The translations under genes and the position numbers were made by a program. 49,345 nucleotides of DNA. Source: a virus. The stretch covers positions 1 through 49,345 of the IMG/VR virus record IMGVR_UViG_3300047546_001929; one strand, written 5' to 3'. Shown in pieces: positions 16,316 through 24,191 of this stretch; the first letter of the stretch is position 1, and each line of letters opens with the position of its first letter. The notes below the pieces were generated by a model. The model ran no database searches and was not told the origin of the DNA. It saw only the letters and a list, made by a program, of their open reading frames with translations.

Positions 16316-16342
16316 ATAGTTGTATGCAATATGTACAACTAT
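16311..16342 (+). promoter_or_regulatory. Late-like element and inverted repeat at a start codon
   Basis: ATTAAATA (16311-16318), 5 nt, ATG at 16324, so leaderless. A 9-bp inverted repeat (ATAGTTGTA 16316-16324, TACAACTAT 16334-16342) straddles the start codon and could modulate initiation. Confidence 0.5.
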
Positions 16343-16884
16343 TGGACAAAGACATAAACATTGACAGACTTAAACCTGAAGTTTTTAAGTTGCTCAATGA
16401 TTTCAATTTAACTGATAGTCATCAAGTCAGTTTAACCAGTATTGACGGAAATAACGACTGGCATTGCAGCGTTGGTAAGATACTTGATTTAAAAAACTCC
16501 GAACGCTTTTATAGTACCCTTAATAAAGCATTGCAAGGGTCATATATTGCAGATCTTATTGCACGTTATTCAAAATATTATCGCTGGAGATTATTAAGAT
16601 TGTTGCCTAGGGAAACTTATTCGGTACACTCAGACAGCATCAATGGAATGTCCAACTACCGAGTGCATATACCAGTAGTCACCAACGAAGATTCATTTTT
16701 AGTATTTTGTTCAGATCAACCTAAGCATCAAAAAGAATCAAAGTTTTATTTTGAACACCTAACAGCCGGAAATAGCTATGTTGTGAATACAACAGGTTTA
16801 CATACAGCTATCAACTACGGCTACGAAACCAGATACCATATAGTTGGAGTACGTTATGAAAATAGCAATAACCGGACACAGTAA
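16324..16884 (+). CDS. Aspartyl/asparaginyl beta-hydroxylase-like 2OG-Fe(II) oxygenase
   Basis: 186 residues. RLLPRETYSVHSDSINGMSN has the HxD iron ligands, NYRVHIPVVTNEDSFLV follows as the typical RxHxP strand, and NTTGLHTAINYGYETRYHIVG supplies the distal His and the 2OG-binding Arg. This order is that of the AspH family. The phage substrate is unknown. Start at 16324 by the late element; the end overlaps the SDR gene by 29 nt. Confidence 0.78.
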   Translation: MQYVQLLDKDINIDRLKPEVFKLLNDFNLTDSHQVSLTSIDGNNDWHCSVGKILDLKNSERFYSTLNKALQGSYIADLIARYSKYYRWRLLRLLPRETYSVHSDSINGMSNYRVHIPVVTNEDSFLVFCSDQPKHQKESKFYFEHLTAGNSYVVNTTGLHTAINYGYETRYHIVGVRYENSNNRTQ

Positions 16885-17398
16885 AGGTATTGGTAAAGCA
16901 ATAGCTGATGTTTATCACGGAAACGATGTTAAAGGTTTCAGCAGACAGAATGGATATGACATAACTGATTCTTCTACAATAAACAGAATTATCGTTGAAA
17001 GTCAGGACTGCGATGTGTTTGTTAACAATGCCTATGCTGGTACAGCACAAGTTGATATTTTTGAAAGACTGTTATCCATTTGGAAGCAGGATGAATCAAA
17101 AACCATAGTTAATATAAACAGCAGAACCATATACAATGCAGCTAGCCAACGTCAATATACCATAAACAAAAAACTCCTGAGGTCAAGTGCAGTCAATGCT
17201 ATCAGAGACCCCAATAGGAGATGTAGAATCATTAATATTAATCCTGGTTATATTAAAACTGATATGACAGAAGAAGTACACCACCAGTTTAAAATGATGT
17301 CAGTTGAACAGCTGGCTGATATGATTAAATGGTGCTTGGACCAACCTCCAGGGATAGAGATTGGCGAATTAAGTGTTTGGTGTACTACGCTGGACTAG
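16856..17398 (+). CDS. Short-chain dehydrogenase/reductase
   Basis: A 180-residue classical SDR. KIAITGHSKGIGKAI (2-16) binds NAD(P), VNNAYAG is the NNAG strand, INSRT gives the catalytic Ser, YTINKK the Tyr-x3-Lys pair, and NPGYIKTDM the post-catalytic PG motif. Shorter than usual (about 240), lacking part of the substrate region. Start at 16856 by GGAG 7 nt upstream. Substrate unknown; possibly sugar or cofactor reduction. It overlaps the oxygenase upstream and iscU (opposite strand) by 14 nt. Confidence 0.8.
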   Translation: MKIAITGHSKGIGKAIADVYHGNDVKGFSRQNGYDITDSSTINRIIVESQDCDVFVNNAYAGTAQVDIFERLLSIWKQDESKTIVNINSRTIYNAASQRQYTINKKLLRSSAVNAIRDPNRRCRIININPGYIKTDMTEEVHHQFKMMSVEQLADMIKWCLDQPPGIEIGELSVWCTTLD

Positions 17399-17777
17399 AG
17401 CATTTACATTTAGCTTCGTAATCATTAATAGCAGCCTTAACAGCATCTTCAGCTAATATTGAACAATGTATTTTAACAGGCGGGAGTGCAAGTTCTTCTG
17501 CTATTTGAGTATTTTTAATTGTTCCTGCTTGTTCAAGCGTTTTGCCTTTTACCCATTCAGTAACTAAACTACTACTGGCTATAGCACTACCGCAGCCATA
17601 GGTTTTAAATTTAGCATCGGTAATGATACCGTCTTCAACTTTAATTTGAAGTTTCATTACGTCTCCGCATGCAGGTGCTCCAACCATGCCAGTACCTATA
17701 GCAGGATCAGCTTTGTCAAAACTACCAACATTTCGGGGATTCTCGTAATGATCAATGACTTTATTAGAATAAGCCAT
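17385..17777 (-). CDS. iscU: IscU/NifU-like Fe-S cluster scaffold
   Basis: 130 residues, almost exactly the length of bacterial IscU. C37 (in APACGD), C62 (YGCGSA) and C105 (KIHCSILAEDA) are the three cluster ligands, with D39 also present. LPPVK (98-102), the motif bound by the HscA chaperone, is intact. So it should be a working scaffold that plugs into the host Isc machinery. Start at 17777 (MAYSN) with AAAGGA upstream, behind a late promoter. Possible clients here are the E1-type dehydrase and the radical SAM protein. Confidence 0.92.
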   Translation of the reverse strand: MAYSNKVIDHYENPRNVGSFDKADPAIGTGMVGAPACGDVMKLQIKVEDGIITDAKFKTYGCGSAIASSSLVTEWVKGKTLEQAGTIKNTQIAEELALPPVKIHCSILAEDAVKAAINDYEAKCKCSSPA

Positions 17778-17804
17778 GTTCATCCTTTCTTAAGAAGTAC
17801 TTAA

Positions 17805-17812
17805 TATTTATC
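17805..17812 (-). promoter_or_regulatory. Late promoter of iscU
   Basis: GATAAATA (17812 to 17805), back-to-back with the plus-strand late promoter at 17818, only 5 bp between them. Confidence 0.65.
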
Positions 17813-17817
17813 TTAGT

Positions 17818-17830
17818 GATAAATACTAGT
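17818..17830 (+). promoter_or_regulatory. Late promoter, leaderless
   Basis: GATAAATA (17818-17825), 5 nt (CTAGT), ATG at 17831. Confidence 0.65.
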
Positions 17831-19555
17831 ATGAAAAAAGTCATTATCTATCCAGGCCGTTTTCAGCCAATGCTGGCACATCATGCTGAAGTATACAAAC
17901 AGCTAAAGTTGCAGTTTCCTGATGCTGATGTATTTGTAGGAACCAGCGATAAAGTTGAGCTTCCAAAGAGTCCGTTTAACTTTAAAGAAAAACAGGCTAT
18001 TATAGCTTCGCACGGAATACCAGCAGATCATGTATTGATGGCAGTAAGACCTTATCACAAAGATGATTATGCAAAGTACTTTGATGAAAATACAACAATA
18101 ATTATTTTTGCTGTAGGCGAAAAAGACCTCGATCGTTTCCCATTTAACAATGTTGATCCAAACACTGGGTTAGACATGACTGTTAAAGGCGAGACTCGTC
18201 CTAAGTATTATCAAAAGATAAATACACTAAAGGCTGATCCTCGCCCAATGAGCGAGCGCGGTTATATAACGTTAGCGCCAACAATCATGACAGGTGACGA
18301 AGTAGCTAGTGCTAGTGCTTTTAGACAGGCTTTGGTTGATGCACCCGATGCAGAAGCAGCAAAGGAAGTCTATCTAAAACAATTTGGCAAGTACAATGAT
18401 AAGATTTTTAATTTAATTTATACTAAGGTAGCAGGTAATAAAATGAGCGAACAAATTAACATTATGAGAAAGCTAGCAGGTCTTCCAGTAGAAGAAGCTG
18501 CTCCAATTGCATTCAATGCTGAAGCAGATGCAAAAACAGCGAAGTTTTTACCTCCTAGTGCATCTAGTGCTAAGATGAGTATCGCTAATCGTTTCCCCAA
18601 AGGGGTTGATGCAAATGATCCTAAAGCAAAACAGGAACAATTTATTCTTGCACTACAACGTTCGCCCGAAGCACTTATTGCAGAGTTCAGCGAAAGACTA
18701 GATCCAAAAGATGATAACAGTCTAGCAGTTGGACAGAAACTCAGCGACATCGTACAATACATGAATCAAAAAGGCGGCAGCATCAGCAGTCTCCCAATGG
18801 ACATGAAAAAGTTTGTTCTAGATGTTACTGTTAATGCTGTTAAGAACATGGAATTGAAAGCCGGCGATGACAGTCCAGCATACAACGACATGGATGACGA
18901 AGATGAGTTCAATAAGAAAGAATCAGTTGACCTATCCAGCATTAAGAATGAGTATGGTGTAAATGAAGAAGATGCGTACGACAAGGATATCAAGCCCGAA
19001 GATAAAGAGCACGACAAAGAAGCAGCAACCAACCGTGCTAAGTTAGCGGCACTAGCGGCTGCTAAAGGCAAAGGCAAAGATGTAAAAGAAGGCACCATGA
19101 ATCATGGTATCTTTTCAGACGATCAAGCAGAAGCACAAGATGCACTAAGTCAGCTACATGATCTGATGCAACAGCCGTTGCCAGCTGGAGAAGCAGGCGA
19201 AAAATTATATGGTATTGTTTTTGACGATGAATTATTTGATATCATAGACGATCACGCAGACGAATCACCCGAAGATGATTTAACACAATCTAAAGACTTC
19301 CTCAAACGTTTAAATTATCTTGTTAAGTGGGCCAAAGGCAACGACATGGAAGAAGCCAAGAAAAAGAATCCATATGCTATTGGGATGGCACAAGCAATGA
19401 AGGCCGACGATGATGAACCACCATTGCGTAAGAGTACAATTACTCATGCTCATAAGATTGCTAAAGCCATTAAGAAGGACGAAGCTGTTGAAGAAACAAC
19501 AAATAACGCTGTATCGTCAGCTCTAGCACAATTACGTAAACTAGCAGGCTTGTAA
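17831..19555 (+). CDS. Nucleotidyltransferase fused to a long acidic/helical tail
   Basis: 574 residues. Residues 1 to about 185 are a cytidylyltransferase/NMN-adenylyltransferase-like domain: VIIYPGRFQPMLAHHAEV (4-21, HxxH form of the HxGH motif) and SASAFRQAL near its end. The rest is not an enzyme I know: acidic and Ala/Lys-rich, low complexity, with IMRKLAGLP just after the enzyme and LAQLRKLAGL at the very C-terminus. The next protein begins with the related IERLQRLAGI. The start is set by the leaderless late element. A late enzyme attached to a virion or scaffold segment is an inference. Confidence 0.68.
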   Translation: MKKVIIYPGRFQPMLAHHAEVYKQLKLQFPDADVFVGTSDKVELPKSPFNFKEKQAIIASHGIPADHVLMAVRPYHKDDYAKYFDENTTIIIFAVGEKDLDRFPFNNVDPNTGLDMTVKGETRPKYYQKINTLKADPRPMSERGYITLAPTIMTGDEVASASAFRQALVDAPDAEAAKEVYLKQFGKYNDKIFNLIYTKVAGNKMSEQINIMRKLAGLPVEEAAPIAFNAEADAKTAKFLPPSASSAKMSIANRFPKGVDANDPKAKQEQFILALQRSPEALIAEFSERLDPKDDNSLAVGQKLSDIVQYMNQKGGSISSLPMDMKKFVLDVTVNAVKNMELKAGDDSPAYNDMDDEDEFNKKESVDLSSIKNEYGVNEEDAYDKDIKPEDKEHDKEAATNRAKLAALAAAKGKGKDVKEGTMNHGIFSDDQAEAQDALSQLHDLMQQPLPAGEAGEKLYGIVFDDELFDIIDDHADESPEDDLTQSKDFLKRLNYLVKWAKGNDMEEAKKKNPYAIGMAQAMKADDDEPPLRKSTITHAHKIAKAIKKDEAVEETTNNAVSSALAQLRKLAGL

Positions 19556-19556
19556 T

Positions 19557-19925
19557 ATGAACGAAATTGAAAGATTACAAAGACTAGCAGGCATTATGCC
19601 AAAGACTCTTGTAATTCAAGAGGACGAAGCTGAAACTGGCGACAGCGTAACAAAAACTGTTATTGGACACGTTGATGACGAACCTGATATGCTGCGCCAA
19701 GAATTATATAAGATGGGCAAGTATTGTGTAGACTTATATAAAATGCTAGGTACTATTCCAAATGGCGATTTACCTGAATGGTGGGCTTCAAAAATTATCA
19801 AAGCATCTGACTATATAAGTACAGCTAAACACTATTTAGAAGCTGAACTTAATGCCCCTGAAGAACAAGCTGTAACAGTTACACCTGATGCAGAAGACAA
19901 TCAGGATCCCAGCGGCGTTTCATAA
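19557..19925 (+). CDS. Small acidic protein with N-terminal RLQRLAG motif
   Basis: 122 residues starting MNEIERLQRLAGIMPK, the same short motif that ends the preceding fusion protein. The middle is helical (MLRQELYKMGKYCVDLYKML; SKIIKASDYISTAKHYLEAE) and the tail is acidic. I recall such ORFs in T4-like aquatic phages, possibly minor virion proteins. It starts 1 nt after the preceding stop and its end overlaps the methyltransferase start by 1 nt. Confidence 0.6.
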   Translation: MNEIERLQRLAGIMPKTLVIQEDEAETGDSVTKTVIGHVDDEPDMLRQELYKMGKYCVDLYKMLGTIPNGDLPEWWASKIIKASDYISTAKHYLEAELNAPEEQAVTVTPDAEDNQDPSGVS

Positions 19926-20710
19926 TGTTTTTATCGGCAGCAGATTTGCCGAGAGTTTCATCACTGATTTTTGACTATAAAAGAAACTCAGCATATCTAG
20001 ACTTTTTAAAAAATAACGTCAAAGACAAAGTTATTGTAGATTGCGGCTCGGGCAGTGGCATATGGACCTGGGTTTCCTTGTATTATGGTGCTAGCCATGT
20101 GTATGCCGTTGATATTGATCTAGAAACAGTTGACCATTTAAACAAACTGTTTGGCAATAACAAAAACGTTACTGTACTAAATTTAAACTTACATGCTGAT
20201 ATGCTGCCAGTTGGCGATATTTATGTACACGAAATGTTTGGAGATAATATCTTCTCAGAAGGTTTGATGAGGTTTTTGAAAAACTGTCATAAGCAAAACA
20301 TCAAAACAATTTACCCAAACAAGATAAAATTGTTTTCTTTAACGAACCTTACATCAGAGAATCTAAATAACAAATACAATTTTAAAAATCTTGATCCTTG
20401 CCTAAATGAATTCGTAGAATACATTAGCGAAACTTATAACAGACCCGTTGAAAAAGAATCATTTATAAAATTGCTGTACAGCAAAAAAGTCACAGCTAAT
20501 AAAAATTTAATTTGGGAAGGCGATTTAATGAGCCTAGTTGATATGCCAAGCATTAAATCCGCGGGGGATTTTATTAGCTGGGACGCTTGCTTGAATGAGT
20601 TTGAATATTCTTCGCTAAACGAAAACTTTAATAACTGGCCTACAGGATATGTTAAATCTAAAGAATTCCAACATTCATATATTAACTGTCATAGGACGTC
20701 GTATTATTAA
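19925..20710 (+). CDS. SAM-dependent methyltransferase (PRMT-like core)
   Basis: 261 residues. VIVDCGSGSGIWTWVSLYYGA (motif I), VYAVDID (motif II acidic residue) and VHEMFGDNIFSEGLMRFL are present. The last resembles the double-E loop region of arginine methyltransferases, though the second Glu position is shifted. A protein or small-molecule N-methyltransferase is likely; substrate unknown. The C-terminal 29 nt overlap the convergent GH6 gene. Confidence 0.7.
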   Translation: MFLSAADLPRVSSLIFDYKRNSAYLDFLKNNVKDKVIVDCGSGSGIWTWVSLYYGASHVYAVDIDLETVDHLNKLFGNNKNVTVLNLNLHADMLPVGDIYVHEMFGDNIFSEGLMRFLKNCHKQNIKTIYPNKIKLFSLTNLTSENLNNKYNFKNLDPCLNEFVEYISETYNRPVEKESFIKLLYSKKVTANKNLIWEGDLMSLVDMPSIKSAGDFISWDACLNEFEYSSLNENFNNWPTGYVKSKEFQHSYINCHRTSYY

Positions 20711-21536
20711 TTAATTCAACTGCATACTCTGGCCAGAACCGTCCAGCTCTTGGGCCTTTATTTTTCTTTCCATCGCTTTCTCCTGGAACTTTGACCCACA
20801 AATAAGCATCGCAGTTGAAGTGCCCTGTGACTGTAGTTGGTATATGACCCAACGCTCGACCAGGTGGATTACACCATTCATTACCATATGGACCATTCCC
20901 ATTGCGACTTGTGTCAACCACAAAGTTTGGATTACGAGTATATTCTCCAACACGTTCAGCCCAGCTAACTGATTCAGCAGTTGTTCTAAAGTTGCTTACA
21001 TTAACACTAAAGCCGCGGCACTTATCGTTAGTAACTGTTTCTAAAAGTTTGCCTGCACGTTCAGGATCAAGCCAATTACTGTGTCCTATATCCACATACA
21101 CTAGTGCATTAGACTCTTCTGTGAGTATACTTAGTGCGGTAGACATCAGCCCCCACCGGCCCATCGCATCAACTAAACTCATTTCGTTGCTGTGGGGTAA
21201 TGCATCTGGTTCGTAGATAACTATTGGTTTACGATCGCCAATACCTTTAGCAAAGGCTGTAATAAATTCTAAGTAGGTATCATGACTGTTTGAACCACCT
21301 TTACTGTAATGTCCCATGTCTCGATTAGGAAGATTGTAAATTACAAATATTGGCAGCTTATCGCCGGCTCTGCGAAATAATCTAGCTAGGCTTTTATCAA
21401 TCTTATCCATTGGCTTACCATTACGTTCACCGTACCAAAAAGCCATAGGTTGTTCAAATATGCAACCTATACTAGGATATGTTCTCTTATGATCTCGTAC
21501 ACGATCAAAATTGTTCACGTAGAATGGGTATTCCAT
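20682..21536 (-). CDS. Glycoside hydrolase family 6 (cellulase-type) catalytic domain
   Basis: 284 residues, catalytic domain only. GH6 landmarks in order: FVIYNLPNRDMGHYSKGG (64-81, with the conserved D73), IVIYEPDALPH (105-115, D111 the expected general acid), YVDIGHSNWL (147-156), GFSVNVSNF, FVVDTSRNGNGP (205-216), WCNPPGRALG (221-230), LWVKVPGESDG (246-256) and AGRFWPEYAVELI. The family cleaves beta-1,4-glucans by inversion. No signal peptide or carbohydrate-binding module, so release by lysis or virion attachment is inferred. Starts 1 nt into the def stop codon, so it is co-expressed late with deformylase. Confidence 0.88.
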   Translation of the reverse strand: MEYPFYVNNFDRVRDHKRTYPSIGCIFEQPMAFWYGERNGKPMDKIDKSLARLFRRAGDKLPIFVIYNLPNRDMGHYSKGGSNSHDTYLEFITAFAKGIGDRKPIVIYEPDALPHSNEMSLVDAMGRWGLMSTALSILTEESNALVYVDIGHSNWLDPERAGKLLETVTNDKCRGFSVNVSNFRTTAESVSWAERVGEYTRNPNFVVDTSRNGNGPYGNEWCNPPGRALGHIPTTVTGHFNCDAYLWVKVPGESDGKKNKGPRAGRFWPEYAVELINNTTSYDS

Positions 21537-22123
21537 TACCTTATACGACGTTCTAATTTCTTAAAACGCTTGTCGCGTTTTTCTTTGGCACGCTGTAATT
21601 TAAAATCGCTTACAAGATCAATAAAGTTGGTGCCTTGTAGATGATCATACTCATGTAAAAAACAACGTGCGTCCATGCCATCCATCCAGGTTTCTACAAT
21701 TGTAACACCGTCTGTTTTATAAAATCTTACTTTTACTTCGGCAGGTCTTTTAACATGTATGTATAGTAGAGGCCATGTTAGGCATCCTTCTTCATAAGTT
21801 ACCTCGCCTTTGGTTTCTACAATTTCTGGTTTGTATACACCAATGTATCCTAGAACACTATGTTTCATAACAAACATATTATAACTACTACCAACCTGAG
21901 TGCTGGCGAGACCAATACCAAAGTTTGCAATCATTAGGTTGATCATTTCTTTTTCTCTAACATTCCAATCAACATTACCACTGAAAGGATCTACAGTAGC
22001 ACTTGAATGTAATGCAGGATGTTTTGGTTCTACAAGCTCGCAATTCCAATCTTCAACTATGAATTCGCCAAGACTGATATCAGAACTTGATGCGTACTTA
22101 TCGTATGGGTTGTATTTTTTCAT
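21536..22123 (-). CDS. def: Peptide deformylase
   Basis: 195 residues with the three deformylase motifs: GIGLASTQVG (69-78), EEGCLTWP (111-118, C114 metal ligand) and FLHEYDHLQG (155-164, H157, E158 and H161). It removes the N-formyl group from new proteins. Phage versions are known in T4-like cyanophages; this one keeps a longer N-terminus (about 55 residues before motif 1). ATG at 22123 is chosen over 22129 because CTTAAATA ends exactly 5 nt before it, the same leaderless spacing as other late genes. Confidence 0.92.
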   Translation of the reverse strand: MKKYNPYDKYASSSDISLGEFIVEDWNCELVEPKHPALHSSATVDPFSGNVDWNVREKEMINLMIANFGIGLASTQVGSSYNMFVMKHSVLGYIGVYKPEIVETKGEVTYEEGCLTWPLLYIHVKRPAEVKVRFYKTDGVTIVETWMDGMDARCFLHEYDHLQGTNFIDLVSDFKLQRAKEKRDKRFKKLERRIR

Positions 22124-22136
22124 ATACATATTTAAG
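22124..22136 (-). promoter_or_regulatory. Late-like promoter, leaderless (def-GH6)
   Basis: CTTAAATA (22136 to 22129), 5 nt, ATG at 22123. One mismatch from NATAAATA. Confidence 0.5.
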
Positions 22137-22210
22137 TCGCGGTTGATGTTATTACCTAAGTTTCTTGATTTAGGGTACTAACTATTTTGAAATTATATAT
22201 AATTTACATA

Positions 22211-22234
22211 AGAAAAAAGGCTGCAAAGCAGCCT
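22211..22234 (-). terminator. Terminator-like hairpin
   Basis: GGCTGC/GCAGCC stem with a 3-nt loop and, on the minus strand, a following TTTTTT. It would stop leftward early transcripts before def. Confidence 0.65.
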
Positions 22235-22247
22235 AGGGACGGAATAT

Positions 22248-22412
22248 ATGGATTTACCAGTAACACTTGATGAACTTCGCGAAATAGTTGTTGCGCTACA
22301 GATGAACGACAAGCAAATTTTAGCAGATAAGTTAAAGCTCGTATGCTTGCTTATCGAAGAAGGCAAACCTTACAAGAAGATATTACGCGAAGAATATAAT
22401 ATGCCTTGCTAA
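22248..22412 (+). CDS. Small hypothetical protein, 54 aa
   Basis: A short frame from ATG 22248 to TAA 22412, with GGGACGG 7 nt upstream. The product (MDLPVTLDELREIVVALQ at the start) is mostly helical and soluble, with an EGKPYKKILREEY tail. Not recognised. It is the only plus-strand gene in a minus-strand block and abuts the next gene's stop with no gap. The predicted helix and the ribosome-binding site support it; the short length keeps confidence moderate. Confidence 0.5.
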   Translation: MDLPVTLDELREIVVALQMNDKQILADKLKLVCLLIEEGKPYKKILREEYNMPC

Positions 22413-22763
22413 TTAGCGTATAAGAATTTTCTGCTTACCAATTGGCTCACCGTAGATGTGTACGCCCCGGTCGCGTATGAGATCTGCACAGCTCTGTGGG
22501 TTTGTTTCCCACATCCGGCGCCATTCAGTTTCGCTAATATCTGCATCACAATCCACAGCGTAAATTTCATAATAACGCTGTGAATTGGCTTGGGCGCGAA
22601 GTTTCAAAAGACTGACTATTTCCCATAGAGGATTTTTACCAGCACTTTCACCACGTAGGGTAGCAAAAGCATTAACAGTATCCCAATCTTCATACTGTGT
22701 AATAGGGACGATGGCTTCAACACCATTTATATCCCAACTAAAAATAAACGCATTAGTTGTCAT
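22413..22763 (-). CDS. Hypothetical early protein, 116 aa
   Basis: Starts MTTNAFIFSWDINGVEAIVP and contains WRRMWETNPQSCADLIRDRG. I do not know the family. Soluble; GGAAAG before ATG; overlaps the upstream small gene by 11 nt, so it belongs to the leftward early operon. Confidence 0.6.
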   Translation of the reverse strand: MTTNAFIFSWDINGVEAIVPITQYEDWDTVNAFATLRGESAGKNPLWEIVSLLKLRAQANSQRYYEIYAVDCDADISETEWRRMWETNPQSCADLIRDRGVHIYGEPIGKQKILIR

Positions 22764-22962
22764 TGGCTTTCCATTTTAAAGTAAACATGGCCGCATCAGC
22801 ACTATTGTCAAATTTATATATAGCAATCTCATCTGCAACGTAACTAAAGTCACTGATATCCTGTACATCAACACCCATATAGCTTGTACAATTTTCTTGA
22901 GCCCACTGCGATATCTCTGCAAAGTTGCTATAGTTTTTATCGGTTAGATACACTTCGATCAT
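22753..22962 (-). CDS. Small hypothetical protein, family with 10278-10541
   Basis: 69 residues from ATG at 22962 (MIEVYLTDKNYSN). The C-terminal IYKFDNSADAAMFTLKW matches the end of the 10278-10541 product. The pattern F-D-x3-DA-x-F-x-L-x-W defines a small phage family of unknown role. The start overlaps the upstream membrane-protein gene by 26 nt. Confidence 0.6.
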   Translation of the reverse strand: MIEVYLTDKNYSNFAEISQWAQENCTSYMGVDVQDISDFSYVADEIAIYKFDNSADAAMFTLKWKANDN

Positions 22963-23173
22963 ATTTTGCACACACACTATTATAATTTTCGTTATAGTCT
23001 GGCCAACCTTTTTCGCCGTTGGTTTGCTTGAAGAGATCCACCTGCTCGCAATAAGCTCGTTCTTGTATTAGAGCGTCCTCATAGTCAGCTTGCCCAACTA
23101 GACCAGCCACGATTAGAAAAATACTTAGACTAACTAGTCCAATAATCCAATTATTAATTGATTTATTTCGCAT
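22937..23173 (-). CDS. Small membrane protein, 78 aa
   Basis: One N-terminal transmembrane helix (WIIGLVSLSIFLIVAGLVG, 9-27), then a hydrophilic domain with two cysteines (YCEQVDLF, SVCAKYD) and Trp/Pro (KGWPDYNENYN). The cysteines could pair in the periplasm. Strong AAGGAG upstream; the start overlaps the preceding stop by 1 nt. Function unknown. Confidence 0.65.
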   Translation of the reverse strand: MRNKSINNWIIGLVSLSIFLIVAGLVGQADYEDALIQERAYCEQVDLFKQTNGEKGWPDYNENYNSVCAKYDRSVSNR

Positions 23174-23535
23174 TAAACCAACTCCTTGAATCCCATACTG
23201 TCGACCATAAAGCGTACACCACGTATCTTATCAGTGCCGCCGCATTCAATGATGTCACCAACACTTACGCTGTGCATGGGTGCAATTCTCTCGATACGCT
23301 CCTCGGGACCAATGTTTCCAATGTCAAAGACTTGGTTCAAATCCTCTGCTTCAATTACGCAGACCGGAGAATAATATTTCTCATATTCCGGCTTGAAACC
23401 TTTACTGCCACGGAACATGGTATCCATGTAAGCACGGTACTCGGGGAACTTAACTGCGGCTTCCTCATGTCCAAGTGCATTTACTTCGTTGTAAACGCTA
23501 CGGGCAATTTGGATTTGGTGAACTGTAAATTTCAT
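23173..23535 (-). CDS. Hypothetical early protein, 120 aa
   Basis: Start at 23535 (MKFTVHQIQIARSVYNEVNA) chosen by AAGGAG 7 nt upstream. Soluble with a helical N-terminal half and a beta-rich C-terminal half (HSVSVGDIIECGGTDKIRGV). I recall similar ORFs in T4-like aquatic phages. Function unknown. Confidence 0.62.
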   Translation of the reverse strand: MKFTVHQIQIARSVYNEVNALGHEEAAVKFPEYRAYMDTMFRGSKGFKPEYEKYYSPVCVIEAEDLNQVFDIGNIGPEERIERIAPMHSVSVGDIIECGGTDKIRGVRFMVDSMGFKELV

Positions 23536-23545
23536 GCTCTGCTCC

Positions 23546-23815
23546 TTAAGCAATTTCGGATTCGTACTCGTAAAACGTAACAGCTGGGTCCAGCTTCTTC
23601 AACTGCTTGGCCGCTGTCATTAGTTCGCGATAACGACGATTAACTTCTGCGCGGGGCAGTTCGCCATCGCAGGTCAAGTTCTCTGGGCTAAGAGCCGCAT
23701 CAATCATGTCTGCAACACGTTGACGACCTTTGGCAGTAGCAATTTCGTACTGCTCGCCTTTGAAGAAACTGTTCCAGTGATTCTTCTGCTCAATAAACTT
23801 TACTAGTGCTTGCAT
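23546..23815 (-). CDS. Small early hypothetical protein, 89 aa
   Basis: Start at 23815 (MQALVKFIEQKNHWNSFFKG) from AAGGAG; upstream in-frame codons overlap the promoter and are not used. Helical and soluble. It has its own strong early promoter, and its leader (GAAATAAGGAGTTAA then ATG nearby) is nearly identical to that of the 23882-24127 gene. Function unknown. Confidence 0.62.
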   Translation of the reverse strand: MQALVKFIEQKNHWNSFFKGEQYEIATAKGRQRVADMIDAALSPENLTCDGELPRAEVNRRYRELMTAAKQLKKLDPAVTFYEYESEIA

Positions 23816-23847
23816 CTTTAACTCCTTATTTCTCATCCTACATATGT

Positions 23848-23875
23848 AGTATAGCAGATTTTGGTCTGCTGTCAA
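23848..23875 (-). promoter_or_regulatory. Early promoter with inverted repeat in the spacer
   Basis: TTGACA (23875-23870), 16-bp spacer, TATACT (23853-23848), TG extended -10. The spacer is itself an inverted repeat (GCAGA-N6-TCTGC), an operator candidate. Confidence 0.75.
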
Positions 23876-23881
23876 CCACTT

Positions 23882-24127
23882 TTAACCTAAATTTGCTATT
23901 ACACGCAGATATTGATCCTGAGTTACAGATACCCGGTTAGTGTACCCTAACTTAGCAAACTCCTGTTGCAGTAGTTTTGCTATTGTAGACGCAACGCCAA
24001 GTTTGCTGTATGCCCAAACTACACTACGTCGTTGTGCGCTATATTTGCTAGTTTTTTCGGTATACTGTGCGCCAAATCCTACAATGCTGTTTCCGATAAC
24101 ACGCACTTGTTTAGTATTTGCTAACAT
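23882..24127 (-). CDS. Small early hypothetical protein, 81 aa
   Basis: Start at 24127 (MLANTKQVRVIGNSIVGFGA) by AAGGAG. Basic, with a helical segment (STIAKLLQQEFAKLG). Own early promoter and the repeated leader shared with the next gene. Function unknown; small basic early proteins in T4 often modify host machinery, but nothing here shows that. Confidence 0.6.
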   Translation of the reverse strand: MLANTKQVRVIGNSIVGFGAQYTEKTSKYSAQRRSVVWAYSKLGVASTIAKLLQQEFAKLGYTNRVSVTQDQYLRVIANLG

Positions 24128-24157
24128 CCTTAACTCCTTATTTCTTACTATATACAT

Positions 24158-24185
24158 AGTATAGCACAAATAGGAAAAAGGTCAA
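24158..24185 (-). promoter_or_regulatory. Early promoter
   Basis: TTGACC (24185-24180), 16 bp, TATACT (24163-24158) with TG extended -10. Confidence 0.75.
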
Positions 24186-24191
24186 CCGTTT

